Origin: Akkermansiaceae bacterium UBA956
GTDB taxonomy: Bacteria > Verrucomicrobiota > Verrucomicrobiia > Verrucomicrobiales > Akkermansiaceae
DNA length: 64,000 nt
Direction of reading: 5' to 3'
Assembly (NCBI GenBank): GCA_002293145.1
Contig: DBCO01000020.1
Location: 62,001 to 126,000, forward strand
Part shown: positions 51,529-60,771 of the stretch, piece by piece
Numbering within the stretch: the first letter of the stretch is position 1
How the letters are laid out: every line of letters begins with the position of its first letter
The notes under the pieces: generated by a model
Seen by the model: only the letters and a program-made list of their open reading frames with translations
Told to the model about the DNA's origin: nothing
Database searches by the model: none
Position numbers and translations under genes: made by a program

Positions 51529-52689
51529 CTAATTTTTGCTTAATTCGCGGCGCATTTCGGTAATTTGCTCCCGCGCCTCAAAAATCAATGTGCGTAAATC
51601 ATCAATTTGACGAACCCATTCAGGGTCCTGATTGGAGTTCAACAGCTCGACGCAGGCTGAGATGCAGTCATTCAACCAAAAAAGGCAGCGCTTCAGCAAT
51701 GCCAGCATATAGCCTGGTTCTTTTTCATAAAATTCGCCTCCAACCTCCATCCCACCAGCAAGCTTCGCGGAGATCATCATCGACAGCATATTGATGCGAT
51801 GCAGTTGGTCAGGCATATACGAATTTGCAGTCAGCAATTCGATACTCAACGATACAATCTGTGAGGTTTTCCTCAGCAACGGATGATCTTGCTTGCTTGC
51901 ATCATCCATTTCATCATCGCCATTCCATGAGGGCACATCATCCCATGGAAATTCTTCTTCTTCGCCATCATCGAAATCGCCTAACAACTCAATGTCCGAA
52001 ATTTCTTCCTCCATGAGCAAGTTATCCTCCTGGCGCTCAAGTTCACTCGACCAACCCATCACATAAGATTGCTTAATCTCACGCTCTGCATCATCTGCAT
52101 ACTTTTCCATCACTTCCTGAAATGCGTCCGTCAACCGATCCGATTCCTGAAAACGTTTTTCCCACTGGAATTCATCGGCATTTTCCTGACTCCACAAATC
52201 ACTGCGCTTATCACGCTGGATATACTTACAAACAAAATCTCGCATGGCATCAAGATTCTTCATCTTCTGTGCCGTCTCGTCTTCGACAGAGAGCTCCCAT
52301 TGCCGATCGCTTAGCTCCACAGTAAATGCCGACGATTCAATCAGAACACGACCATTTACCTGATCGAACCACTCTAAGTACAAAAAATTCCGCAACGCCA
52401 AATCCTCGGTAAAAGGGGACTCGTGATAGTTTTTTCCTTTTCGCGATACGGAAATATCACCTACCAAACCCGTTTGCGGCTGAGCCAAATCAGGGGCCTG
52501 AAGTCCTAGATCGTGGCTTTCCAAATGAAATGACAGCTTACAACCTGCAATATCGCGCCAGCAATTACCACTCAGTATCAGCAAAATGGGCTCATCCTGA
52601 TGAATCAGCCAAATCTTGCCAGTCGTCAAGTCACGAACGGTATTGTCGATTTCGCCTCGAATCACTGCGCTTTCAATTTTCCACGCCAC
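51529..52689 (-). CDS. Acidic soluble protein of unknown function
   Basis: A 386-residue cytoplasmic-looking protein without a signal or spans. The first 140 residues are mixed alpha/beta with Trp-rich strands (IWLIHQDEPILLILSGNCW). The middle is strongly acidic (LLGDFDDGEEEEFPWDDVP) and the C-terminal third is helical with Cys/Leu (LLKRCLFWLNDCISACVELL). It lies 234 bases downstream of the SWIM-SNF2 helicase gene on the same strand. I do not recognise the family. The acidic region could mimic nucleic acid or bind a basic partner, but this is speculation. Confidence 0.7.
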   Translation of the reverse strand: MAWKIESAVIRGEIDNTVRDLTTGKIWLIHQDEPILLILSGNCWRDIAGCKLSFHLESHDLGLQAPDLAQPQTGLVGDISVSRKGKNYHESPFTEDLALRNFLYLEWFDQVNGRVLIESSAFTVELSDRQWELSVEDETAQKMKNLDAMRDFVCKYIQRDKRSDLWSQENADEFQWEKRFQESDRLTDAFQEVMEKYADDAEREIKQSYVMGWSSELERQEDNLLMEEEISDIELLGDFDDGEEEEFPWDDVPSWNGDDEMDDASKQDHPLLRKTSQIVSLSIELLTANSYMPDQLHRINMLSMMISAKLAGGMEVGGEFYEKEPGYMLALLKRCLFWLNDCISACVELLNSNQDPEWVRQIDDLRTLIFEAREQITEMRRELSKN

Positions 52690-52923
52690 AAGAAAATTAA
52701 TACCGCGATGATGTCATCTGGTCAATGAAAAAGGCGATACTTACAAAACGCTCACCAGAAAGGTGGAAATGAGAGCCGGTAACAACATCCAAACCGACTA
52801 AGCTCATTTAGCATAGCCGTATAGCTTATAGCAAGCTAAGAACCCCGTATTACATATATTGTAACAAGTAATGTGATTCAGTGTTCAAAATCGCCCGCAT
52901 CGGTCTGAGTGAGCATTTTTGGC

Positions 52924-55900
52924 CTAAAGTAACAGATTACGCAGTACCTCAAGGTCACCTCCTTTGCCAACGAGTTGACTGGCATTTTCGCCAGCACCAA
53001 ACAAACGGTCGGCAATTGCGGATTTTTCGGCCTGCATTTTTTTAACACGCTCTTCCACAGTGCCCCGTGTGAGCAATCGATAAATCTGGACTCGCTGTGT
53101 TTGACCAATCCGATGAGCGCGATCACTTGCTTGGCGCTCCGCCGCAGGATTCCACCACGGATCAAAATGAATCACCGTCGATGCCTTCGTCAGATTCAAT
53201 CCATATCCGCCGGCCTTGAGGCTGATCAAGAAAATCGGCGGGCCTGAACTCTTCTGAAACTCCTGCACCAGTGCCTGACGATCGCGAGTGGCACCGTCCA
53301 AACGCAAAGTGCTCAAGCTGCGAGCCTTGCATTCCGCCTCGATCACATGCAGCTGTTTTGCGAATTGGCTAAAAATCAACATTTTACGACCAGATTCCAC
53401 AGAGCCTTGGACCAATCGGAACAATTGCTCCAACTTTGCCGAGCGCTGCTCCATGGACCAACTTTCGACCAAGCTCGGATCGTAAAGAGCCGCATCGCAG
53501 CAAATTTGCCTGAGCCTGAGCAATAAGGTCAACAAGCTCATGCGGGCGGCGGAATCTCCATCTCGAAGCATGCTGTCAATTTTCACTAGTCCCTGATTCA
53601 GCACATTTTGGTAAAGATGAGACTGCTCAGCGCTCATGTCGCACCATTGGTCATACTCCATTTTTTCAGGCAAATCCTTAGCAACCTCATCTTTAGTTCT
53701 GCGCAAAATAAACGGCATTACCCTCAATTTCAGCGAATCGCGCGATACCTGCTTTTCACTCGCATCGCCGCCCATACGCTCATATCGATCCCGAAAGGCC
53801 TTACGTTCTCCGAGGTATCCGGGTTGCAAAAATTGAAAGATCGACCATAAATCTTGCACACTGTTTTCCAGAGGCGTGCCCGTCAGCGCAATTTTCCGCT
53901 GCGCTTGCATCCGGTAGCACGCACGCGCAACCTCGGTATCGGGGTTGCGAATCATACTTGCTTCGTCAAGAACTAAGAGCGAATACCCTCTTTTCATGAA
54001 AAAGGCACGATCTTTGACGAGCACACCATAACTTGTTACAATTACGCTATGGTTTTCGGCAAGCAGGTCATCGCCCCGAGCTTCACCATGCCAAACAATC
54101 GTTTTAAGCGATGGTGCGAATTTCGCGATCTCCGTCTCCCAGTTTCTTAGTAGCGATGTAGGCACGACCACCAAACCCAGATTATCAGGTCGAGCAAAGG
54201 CCAGAAGCAGTGCGATCGTCTGAATCGTCTTGCCGAGCCCCATCTCGTCGGCTAGCAAGGCAAATCCATGGGACTCGAGTCGATCACGCAACCAACTGAC
54301 ACCTTGCCACTGATACTCCCGCAAGTCTGCTCGAAGGTTGGGAAAATCGGCAGTAATATTATTTCTATGAGTTTTCGATTGATTATTGAAAATGAAGTTT
54401 TTATCGTAATATTTACGCAAATATTCAATAACAAGTGAATGGGCATTTTTCGCCAAGAACTCCCCTTTTTGCTGCGCGAATTGTAGGTCCTGAGCGGTTT
54501 GCATGAAAACGTCCCAAGACTCTTTTGGTAAAAGAAGAGTTTTTCCATCGTTCGTTTGAATCAACCGCTTACCAGATTCAAGTAATTTGCGGATTTTCTG
54601 TGCATCGAAGGCGCGCCCCTCCTGCGAAATGAAATGGAGGGACAAGGCCGTATGCTGCGAGTCGACTTGGCGCTGCTCAATGCTAGCCCGCAAAACCACC
54701 AAGGATTCCCTTGTTCGCTTTAAAGCCAGGCTTTCGTCGATGTTTTGAGAAATAGCGAGCAAGTCCTCTCGACCCTTCTGGAAAAAAGTCAGCAAGAGAT
54801 CTTCACCACGCAAATTCCAACCGCCATCGATTTCCTCCCAGCCTTGACGCGACAACAGTTTTAGCAATTCTTGTCTGCGACTCGCCCCAGACATGTAACA
54901 AACGTTCGATTCAAAAAAAAGAAAGTCCGAGTAATTTTCGTGATCTTCACGAACCTCAATCCAGTTACCGTGCTGGTATTTCCAATGATTTTCAAGGCGC
55001 AAACATTGAAGGTCACCATCCATAGTGACTATCAAAGCTGGGTCGATGGTCTGCCATGCAACCCGCTCCATCCAGCCTGATTGATCCACCAAGCAATTGA
55101 CTAATGAATTACATTCAAATAATTGACTATAAGTAATTTTCGCCAATTTTTCCGTAAATAGTAAATCAAAGAAACTGTACAACTTTCGATCGGTTGATTT
55201 GAATAATTGATTGCCGATGTGGTATAATCCCGAGGTGTTTCCGCCCATTTTCTGGACATCCACTTCCACGAGAGATACGTCAAGATGTTCAACACTAGGA
55301 CGGCAGCAAACGGAAATTTTAGGCAGATCAGTGCTAATCACAATTGTTTGACCTTGACACTGGATTTCTGGGTGCCCCAAAATCACATCTATAAACTCTT
55401 CACAAGTATTTCCCGGAATTGACAAAATCCACGGCATAAACCGTTGCGCCCCCCCTGTTTGGCGCAACCATGCGAACAAAGCGGCATCGGATTCTTCTGG
55501 CGAGCGTGTCGATTCCGTGATTTTGGCGCTCAGGCGACCCGCTCCCCATTCGTCCTTCCAACGAGGAAAGAACTCAACGCGCAAGGCTCGCTGCTCTTCC
55601 CGAGAAGATGACGATTTAAAAATGATCGTTTCTTTTTTATCCGTAACAGGAGCAGCTGCTCCTTGCTTTTTTCCCTGCCCTCTCGCCACAGTGATCGCTG
55701 CGACAGCGTGCTCGCACATGGCACCCGTTCGCTGATTTTCGGCACAGTAGCAGAACGTCTCCGCTTTGGTATCATCAATTCGTATGACCCGCACGCGGCG
55801 CGGCTTGGCGCTCGAGATAACGGCATGACATTCCGATCCATTAAAACTAGCTTCTTTTACTAGGCCAGAGCTAGCCAAGGCCACGCCAGATTTCACAGCT

Positions 55901-55950
55901 TTCCAGCCCGCCACTTTTTGCAACCACGCATCTGACCAATCTTCTGCCAT
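52924..55950 (-). CDS. SWIM zinc finger SNF2-family helicase
   Basis: A protein of about 1008 residues. An N-terminal SWIM zinc finger (FCYCAENQRTGAMCEHAVA; C67, C69, C79, H81) is followed by a long bacterial-SNF2 middle region. The SNF2 ATPase core has ADEMGLGKTIQT (Walker A near residue 570), a DEAS box (near 660) and TGTPLENSVQDLWSIFQFL. The C-terminal helicase half has LISLKAGGYGLNLTKAS and DRAHRIGQTQRVQIYRL (near 940). Such ATPases remodel DNA- or RNA polymerase-protein complexes. Starts at GTG 55995, ATG 55983 or ATG 55950 are all possible; 55950 fits the SWIM domain spacing and follows a weak GGAA. Followed by the acidic unknown protein gene. Confidence 0.93.
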   Translation of the reverse strand: MAEDWSDAWLQKVAGWKAVKSGVALASSGLVKEASFNGSECHAVISSAKPRRVRVIRIDDTKAETFCYCAENQRTGAMCEHAVAAITVARGQGKKQGAAAPVTDKKETIIFKSSSSREEQRALRVEFFPRWKDEWGAGRLSAKITESTRSPEESDAALFAWLRQTGGAQRFMPWILSIPGNTCEEFIDVILGHPEIQCQGQTIVISTDLPKISVCCRPSVEHLDVSLVEVDVQKMGGNTSGLYHIGNQLFKSTDRKLYSFFDLLFTEKLAKITYSQLFECNSLVNCLVDQSGWMERVAWQTIDPALIVTMDGDLQCLRLENHWKYQHGNWIEVREDHENYSDFLFFESNVCYMSGASRRQELLKLLSRQGWEEIDGGWNLRGEDLLLTFFQKGREDLLAISQNIDESLALKRTRESLVVLRASIEQRQVDSQHTALSLHFISQEGRAFDAQKIRKLLESGKRLIQTNDGKTLLLPKESWDVFMQTAQDLQFAQQKGEFLAKNAHSLVIEYLRKYYDKNFIFNNQSKTHRNNITADFPNLRADLREYQWQGVSWLRDRLESHGFALLADEMGLGKTIQTIALLLAFARPDNLGLVVVPTSLLRNWETEIAKFAPSLKTIVWHGEARGDDLLAENHSVIVTSYGVLVKDRAFFMKRGYSLLVLDEASMIRNPDTEVARACYRMQAQRKIALTGTPLENSVQDLWSIFQFLQPGYLGERKAFRDRYERMGGDASEKQVSRDSLKLRVMPFILRRTKDEVAKDLPEKMEYDQWCDMSAEQSHLYQNVLNQGLVKIDSMLRDGDSAARMSLLTLLLRLRQICCDAALYDPSLVESWSMEQRSAKLEQLFRLVQGSVESGRKMLIFSQFAKQLHVIEAECKARSLSTLRLDGATRDRQALVQEFQKSSGPPIFLISLKAGGYGLNLTKASTVIHFDPWWNPAAERQASDRAHRIGQTQRVQIYRLLTRGTVEERVKKMQAEKSAIADRLFGAGENASQLVGKGGDLEVLRNLLL

Positions 55951-56093
55951 GTTCCGTGCCATGTTGTGCAACGCGAGGGGCATCTTGACAAGCACGAAGC
56001 GAGATCATGAATTAATCAAACAAATGTTTGATTTGGATTTTTTTCATCACACCTCGGTTTTGATTGCCAAACGCTCAGTTTCCACGGATGATC

Positions 56094-56891
56094 ATGTCAG
56101 GCATGAAAGTCATCGCAATCGGCAACCAAAAAGGAGGAGTGGGCAAAACAACCACCGCCATCAATCTTTCGGCGGCCCTCACGCTACTCGGACAACGCGT
56201 TCTTCTCATCGATCTCGATCCCCAGGCCAACACGACCAGCGGAATCGGCCTCGATGCAGATGCCGAAGCGAGCCTCTACCCCGTGCTTCTGGGCAATGCG
56301 GACATCCTCGAAAAAATTCAGGAATCGCGCATGCCTCGCCTTTCGATCATTCCATCCGCCATGGACCTAGCTGGTGTGGAAATCGAACTCGCCCGCGCGG
56401 AAGATCACCTCACACGTTTGCGCGGATTTCTCCAAGGTCTCAAGCCGAATGATCTTTTTGAATATTGCATTCTCGACACCCCACCCTCGCTCGGTGTTTT
56501 GATGACATCTGCTCTCGCTGCAGCAGACGAAGTGATCATCCCGCTACAATGCGAATGGTTCGGATTAGAAGGTTTGGCAAAAATCGTTCACGTTCTGGAG
56601 CAGATTCGAGAATCAGGTGCTAGCCCCGATTTGAAGCTCGAAGGAATCGTTATGACCATGTATGATGCCCGCACCAACCTGGCGCGCCAAGTGGTAGAGG
56701 AAGTCAGTAATTACTTCCCTAACGAAATGTATAAAACATTCATCCCTCGATCGATCAAGCTCGGCGAGGCGCCGAGTCATGGTAAAACGATTTTTGAACA
56801 TGATTCTTCTGGCCTCGCCTCAAAAGCATACTTTGCGCTTGCACAAGAATTCTTGGCTCGCCACGGAGTTACAAACGCCCAGCTCGTCTGA
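56094..56891 (+). CDS. parA: ParA/Soj-family ATPase
   Basis: A 265-residue deviant Walker-A ATPase of the chromosome segregation type. The Walker A KGGVGKTT (13-20) carries the signature lysine, with LLIDLDPQANTTSGIG and YCILDTPPSLG (Walker B) and the C-terminal IPRSIKLGEAPSHGKTIFEHD of true Soj proteins. No helix-turn-helix precedes it, as in chromosomal ParA. No parB follows; the next gene is tatD, 8 bases on, so parB must lie elsewhere or be absent. The start could be ATG 56094 or ATG 56103. Diverges from the helicase gene. Confidence 0.92.
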   Translation: MSGMKVIAIGNQKGGVGKTTTAINLSAALTLLGQRVLLIDLDPQANTTSGIGLDADAEASLYPVLLGNADILEKIQESRMPRLSIIPSAMDLAGVEIELARAEDHLTRLRGFLQGLKPNDLFEYCILDTPPSLGVLMTSALAAADEVIIPLQCEWFGLEGLAKIVHVLEQIRESGASPDLKLEGIVMTMYDARTNLARQVVEEVSNYFPNEMYKTFIPRSIKLGEAPSHGKTIFEHDSSGLASKAYFALAQEFLARHGVTNAQLV

Positions 56892-56899
56892 GCCGTTTC

Positions 56900-57697
56900 A
56901 TGTTCGCACTCATTGATAGTCACAATCATCTGCAAGACCATCGGCTGAATGCTGATCGTAATCGGGTGATCGGAGAAATGAAATGGGAGGGCATTGAACA
57001 CGCGATCGTAAATGGAACCAGTGAAGCCGATTGGCAAGAAGTGCAAAACTTGCATCTTTCTGACCCTGCGTTTCTCAGCCCAGCCTTCGGACTACACCCG
57101 TGGAAGATAAAAGATCGCAGCAAAGAATGGCAGGAAAAATTGCGCTACTTTTTGAAAAATCCTCGCGCAAGTATCGGCGAATGCGGGCTCGATTTATGGA
57201 TTGCCGATGCCAACCTCACAGACCAGGTGGAAGTGCTGCGAGACCATATTAAGCTTAGCCGAGAGTTCGATCGGCCTCTCACCTTGCATTGCCTCAAAGC
57301 CTGGCCCGAGCTTTTTTCGTTGCTAAAAGAGAGCAAGCCCATCCCCTCCTTCCTGCTTCACAGCTTCGGTGGTCCTTCCCATTTGATCCAGCCCCTGCTA
57401 AAACTCGGTGCGTATTTTTCTTTTTCAGGGTATTTTCTTCACGAACGCAAACGCAAAGCGTTGGAAAACTTTCGCTTGATACCAGCGGAGAGACTTATGA
57501 TCGAATCCGATGCTCCAGACATGGCGCCTCCGAATTCTCTACTTACGCCTTATCAAAACGAAAGTTTTCACCATCCCGCCGATCTTCGATGGTGCATGGA
57601 AGGATTGGCAGAAGTGCGCGGCGAATCTCCAGAATCCTGTGCTGAACAATTCCGATCTAACAGTATTCGACTGTTTGCCCTAACTTCTGTATCGTAA
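56900..57697 (+). CDS. tatD: TatD-family metal-dependent hydrolase
   Basis: A 265-residue TIM-barrel hydrolase of the TatD DNase family (DNA 3'-exonuclease, D-aminoacyl-tRNA deacylase-type activities have been reported). Metal ligands are visible: DSHNHL at the N-terminus (a variant of DTHCHL), IGECGLDLW, the His in LTLHCLKAW and HSFGG, and the Asp in IESDAPD. It is 8 bases after parA, so the pair is probably co-transcribed. Despite the name, no Tat export role is implied. Confidence 0.92.
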   Translation: MFALIDSHNHLQDHRLNADRNRVIGEMKWEGIEHAIVNGTSEADWQEVQNLHLSDPAFLSPAFGLHPWKIKDRSKEWQEKLRYFLKNPRASIGECGLDLWIADANLTDQVEVLRDHIKLSREFDRPLTLHCLKAWPELFSLLKESKPIPSFLLHSFGGPSHLIQPLLKLGAYFSFSGYFLHERKRKALENFRLIPAERLMIESDAPDMAPPNSLLTPYQNESFHHPADLRWCMEGLAEVRGESPESCAEQFRSNSIRLFALTSVS

Positions 57698-57716
57698 TCA
57701 ATATGACAATATACTA

Positions 57717-59132
57717 ATGAAAACACCTAACCATCCCTCGCTACTTATCTCTATCGTCAGCCTTGCCTTAACGGCGACCAGCGCTCTTGCTGCATCTGAT
57801 GGACCGGTCAAAGTCTACATTCTCGCCGGTCAATCGAACATGGTCGGCATCGGCCAAGTCAATTCTGGCTCGACTCGTTGGGGCGCAGAATTTTCCGACG
57901 CAGTGGTTTCTGTATACAAAGGCCCCTATGATCCGAAGACCGATTACGATGCCCTTAAGCCCGAGCAAGCGCTGAAACTCACGAGCTTCGGCGGCGGCGA
58001 ACCGACACCTTACCCACTTGGAGATGTCCGCATTACTCGCGGATTTTACCAAGCCAAGGAGACCGGAACCTATGAATTCAATCCTGGCTATGGTGACAGC
58101 ACATTCAACATCATGGTCGTCAATGGTATCGAGGCGCATCGCAAGGAAATCGGCGGCGAGTCATTGCACAAACCTGTGAAGCTCGAAGCCGGAAAAAAAG
58201 TACCCTTCAAAATCACCTACCTAACAGCAGGAGCCAATGGTTTAGGCTGGACCTCACGACTCGATGTCCCAGGTACCTTGCACACCGTTGTGCATGAAGA
58301 GAAAAAATACCCCTATCTCATCGACAAAGACGGACGCTGGAAATCGCGCGATGACGTTTGGTATAAAGGTGTCATCACCGCTGGCGCAAACAAATGGCTG
58401 AACATCGGCTGCGGAGCCAGTCCATCGCAAATCGGCCCCGAGCTCGCCATCGGTCACATATTGGGCGATCACCACGAGGAGCCTGTCCTGATCCTCAAAG
58501 CCTCCCAGGGCAATCGCTCGCTCTCGTGGGATTTTTTGCCCCCTAGCAGTGAACGCTATGAAGTCGGCGACACCATCTACGCCGGCTACAAAGATACCTC
58601 TCCGTCATGGAAAAAAGGCGAAGAACCCAAGCCCGTGGATTGGTATGCAGGCAAACAATACGACGACTGTTTCAACGCCGCCAAAGATGCACTAAAAAAT
58701 TTCGACACCAATTTTTCGCACTGGAAAGGCAAAAAATATGAAGTCGCAGGCTTCATTTGGTTCCAAGGCCACAAAGACCAAGGCGAACCAGCCGCAAGCC
58801 GCTACGAGCAAAACCTCGTCAACCTCATCAAAGCCCTGCGCAAAGACTTCGATGTTCCCAACGCTCCATTTCTCGTTTCGACGGGTTGCGGTAATCCTGG
58901 TAGCCAAGGTCCTGGCCTGAAAATTGCCGAAGCCCAGCTCGCCGTCGATGGTGACACCGGCAAGTATCCCGAATTCAAAGGCAATGTGAATAGCGTCGAT
59001 GTCCGTAACGTTTTGCCCGACCCTGCGAAGTCCCCGAAAAACCAAGACTTCCACTATCACCAAAACGCCGGAGCCTACATGGAACTCGGCGAAGCCATGG
59101 GCAAAGGGATGTTGGAATTGCTCAAGAAATAA
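57717..59132 (+). CDS. Secreted SGNH-type carbohydrate esterase (sialate O-acetylesterase-like) with inserted domain
   Basis: A 471-residue exported hydrolase, Sec signal to about residue 26. The nucleophile motif YILAGQSNMVG puts the Ser at residue 40. A second block FIWFQGHKDQ (347-356) and a C-terminal DFHYHQNAGAYMELGEAMG with H446/H448 complete the catalytic set of the CE6/sialate-esterase-like group. Between about residues 100 and 192 is a beta-rich insertion (ITRGFYQAKETGTYEFNPGY ... KKVPFKITYL) resembling a PA14-type carbohydrate-binding module. The likely role is deacetylation of acetylated polysaccharide outside the cell. The gene is 19 bases after tatD. Confidence 0.88.
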   Translation: MKTPNHPSLLISIVSLALTATSALAASDGPVKVYILAGQSNMVGIGQVNSGSTRWGAEFSDAVVSVYKGPYDPKTDYDALKPEQALKLTSFGGGEPTPYPLGDVRITRGFYQAKETGTYEFNPGYGDSTFNIMVVNGIEAHRKEIGGESLHKPVKLEAGKKVPFKITYLTAGANGLGWTSRLDVPGTLHTVVHEEKKYPYLIDKDGRWKSRDDVWYKGVITAGANKWLNIGCGASPSQIGPELAIGHILGDHHEEPVLILKASQGNRSLSWDFLPPSSERYEVGDTIYAGYKDTSPSWKKGEEPKPVDWYAGKQYDDCFNAAKDALKNFDTNFSHWKGKKYEVAGFIWFQGHKDQGEPAASRYEQNLVNLIKALRKDFDVPNAPFLVSTGCGNPGSQGPGLKIAEAQLAVDGDTGKYPEFKGNVNSVDVRNVLPDPAKSPKNQDFHYHQNAGAYMELGEAMGKGMLELLKK

Positions 59133-59245
59133 AGGAGCGTACACATCAGTCCGCTTCATCGAATGCGGCCAAATAATCCCCTCCCCCCGCCATGTCTCAT
59201 TTTACTCTTTCCTATTCGCTTGTCAGCGGCTACTGAGGGCGCGAC

Positions 59246-60205
59246 ATGAGCCAAAATCAACTCGACCAACTGAAGCAATTCACCGTCGTTGTCGCCGATA
59301 CGGGGGACTTCGAATCGATGAAATCCTATCAACCACAGGATGCCACGACCAATCCATCGCTGATTCTGCAAGCCGCAGAGAAGGCTGAGTATCGCCCGAT
59401 CGTCGAGAAAGCTGTGGCAGAATTTCGCGATTCCGCTCTCGGTGAACAAGAAAAACTCTCCGCGATTCTTGATCGTATTCTGATTCTTTTCGGTTTGGAA
59501 ATTCTGAAAATCGTTCCTGGTCGCGTGTCCACAGAAGTTGACGCACGTTTGTCTTTCGACACCGAAAGCACCGTGACCAAGGCTCGTGAATTGATCGCTG
59601 CCTACGAAAAAGAAGGCCACAGCCGCGAACGTATTTTGATCAAGATTGCCTCCACTTGGGAAGGCATCAAGGCCGCGGAAATCCTCGAAAAAGACGGCAT
59701 CCGCTGCAACCTGACCTTGTTGTTCTCTTTTGCCCAAGCTGTTGCCTGCGCCGAGGCTAATGTTCAGTTGATTTCACCCTTCGTCGGCCGCATCCTCGAT
59801 TGGTATAAAGCCTCCACCGGTAAAGACTACCAAGGTGATGAAGATCCTGGCGTGGTCTCGGTCAAAGCAATCTACAACTACTACAAAAAATTCGGCTACA
59901 AAACCGAAGTTATGGGCGCATCGTTCCGCAACATCGGAGAGATCCAAGCGCTGGCTGGTTGCGACCTACTGACCATCAGCCCTGGCCTGCTCAAAGAATT
60001 GCAAGCCACTGAAGCTCCGTTGGCACGCCGTCTCGATCCCGCAGAAGCAGCTCAGGATGCTGTGGAAAAAATCTCGCTCGACGAAAAAGCCTTCCGTTTC
60101 CTCTACAACGAGGACGCCATGGCCGTTGAAAAAACCGCCGACGGCATTCGCAAGTTCTCCGCTGACATCATCAAGCTGGAAAAACTCGTCGCCTCGATGC
60201 TGTAA
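59246..60205 (+). CDS. tal: Transaldolase
   Basis: Pentose phosphate enzyme that moves a dihydroxyacetone unit from sedoheptulose 7-phosphate to glyceraldehyde 3-phosphate. The 319-residue length and sequence match the TalB type. The Schiff-base Lys is K133 in ILIKIASTWEG (E. coli K132), and QDATTNPSLILQA and GRVSTEVDARLSFD are present. A terminator follows. Confidence 0.97.
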   Translation: MSQNQLDQLKQFTVVVADTGDFESMKSYQPQDATTNPSLILQAAEKAEYRPIVEKAVAEFRDSALGEQEKLSAILDRILILFGLEILKIVPGRVSTEVDARLSFDTESTVTKARELIAAYEKEGHSRERILIKIASTWEGIKAAEILEKDGIRCNLTLLFSFAQAVACAEANVQLISPFVGRILDWYKASTGKDYQGDEDPGVVSVKAIYNYYKKFGYKTEVMGASFRNIGEIQALAGCDLLTISPGLLKELQATEAPLARRLDPAEAAQDAVEKISLDEKAFRFLYNEDAMAVEKTADGIRKFSADIIKLEKLVASML

Positions 60206-60234
60206 TTTGCTCTGCTCATCGGAGCCAATTCTCA

Positions 60235-60278
60235 AACGCTCAGCAATGTCCGCTCACCCGGCATCGCTGAGCGTTTTT
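60235..60278 (+). terminator. Rho-independent terminator after tal
   Basis: AACGCTCAGC (60235-60244) pairs with GCTGAGCGTT (60266-60275) in a perfect 10-bp stem, followed by T-rich sequence. The loop is long (21 bases). Confidence 0.75.
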
Positions 60279-60299
60279 CATGTCGATGGCGAACCTAAG

Positions 60300-60755
60300 T
60301 TAGAACCCCACCTGCCTAACAGCCTCGTAGAGTACGATGGCGACGGCGGTTGATAGATTCAGACTGCGCGTGCTGCCCTCGCGCATCGGAATGCGCAGCG
60401 CCTGATCGCCCGCATCAAATACCATCTGCTCGGGAAGACCTTTGCCCTCACTGCCGAAAACCAGATAATCGCCCTCGGCAAAAGGCACTTCCCACAGGCC
60501 ACGGCGAGCCTTGGTACTAAGACACCAGAAACGCGCATCCTGACCTACCGCTTGCTGAAGATCGGCATAAGAATCCCACACGCGCAGATCGACGTCTTTC
60601 CAGTAATCGAGACCTGTGCGTCGCACGTATTTGTCATCTAACGAAAAGCCAAGAGGTTTGACGAGATGCAACACCGAGCCCGTGGCTAATGCCAAGCGCC
60701 CAGCAGCGCCGGCATTGTGCGGAATTTCGGGTGCTACGAGGACGATGTGAAACAT
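60300..60755 (-). CDS. trmL: tRNA (cytidine(34)-2'-O)-methyltransferase TrmL
   Basis: SPOUT-fold enzyme that 2'-O-methylates the wobble nucleotide of leucine tRNAs. The 151-residue protein has the family start MFHIVLVAPEIPHNAGAAGR, LVFGSEGKGLP, and the trefoil-knot end IPMREGSTRSLNLSTAVAIV. The frame is open to 60803, inside gpmI, but the ATG at 60753-60755 matches the family. It lies 16 bases downstream of gpmI on the same strand, so the two are probably co-transcribed. Confidence 0.95.
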   Translation of the reverse strand: MFHIVLVAPEIPHNAGAAGRLALATGSVLHLVKPLGFSLDDKYVRRTGLDYWKDVDLRVWDSYADLQQAVGQDARFWCLSTKARRGLWEVPFAEGDYLVFGSEGKGLPEQMVFDAGDQALRIPMREGSTRSLNLSTAVAIVLYEAVRQVGF

Positions 60756-60771
60756 GGGCGTAGTGAAAAGG

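Noticed and set aside
48315..55950. A complete phage-defence island
   Set aside because: Only the SNF2 ATPase resembles known defence components; I saw no nuclease, methylase, protease or reverse transcriptase partner here.
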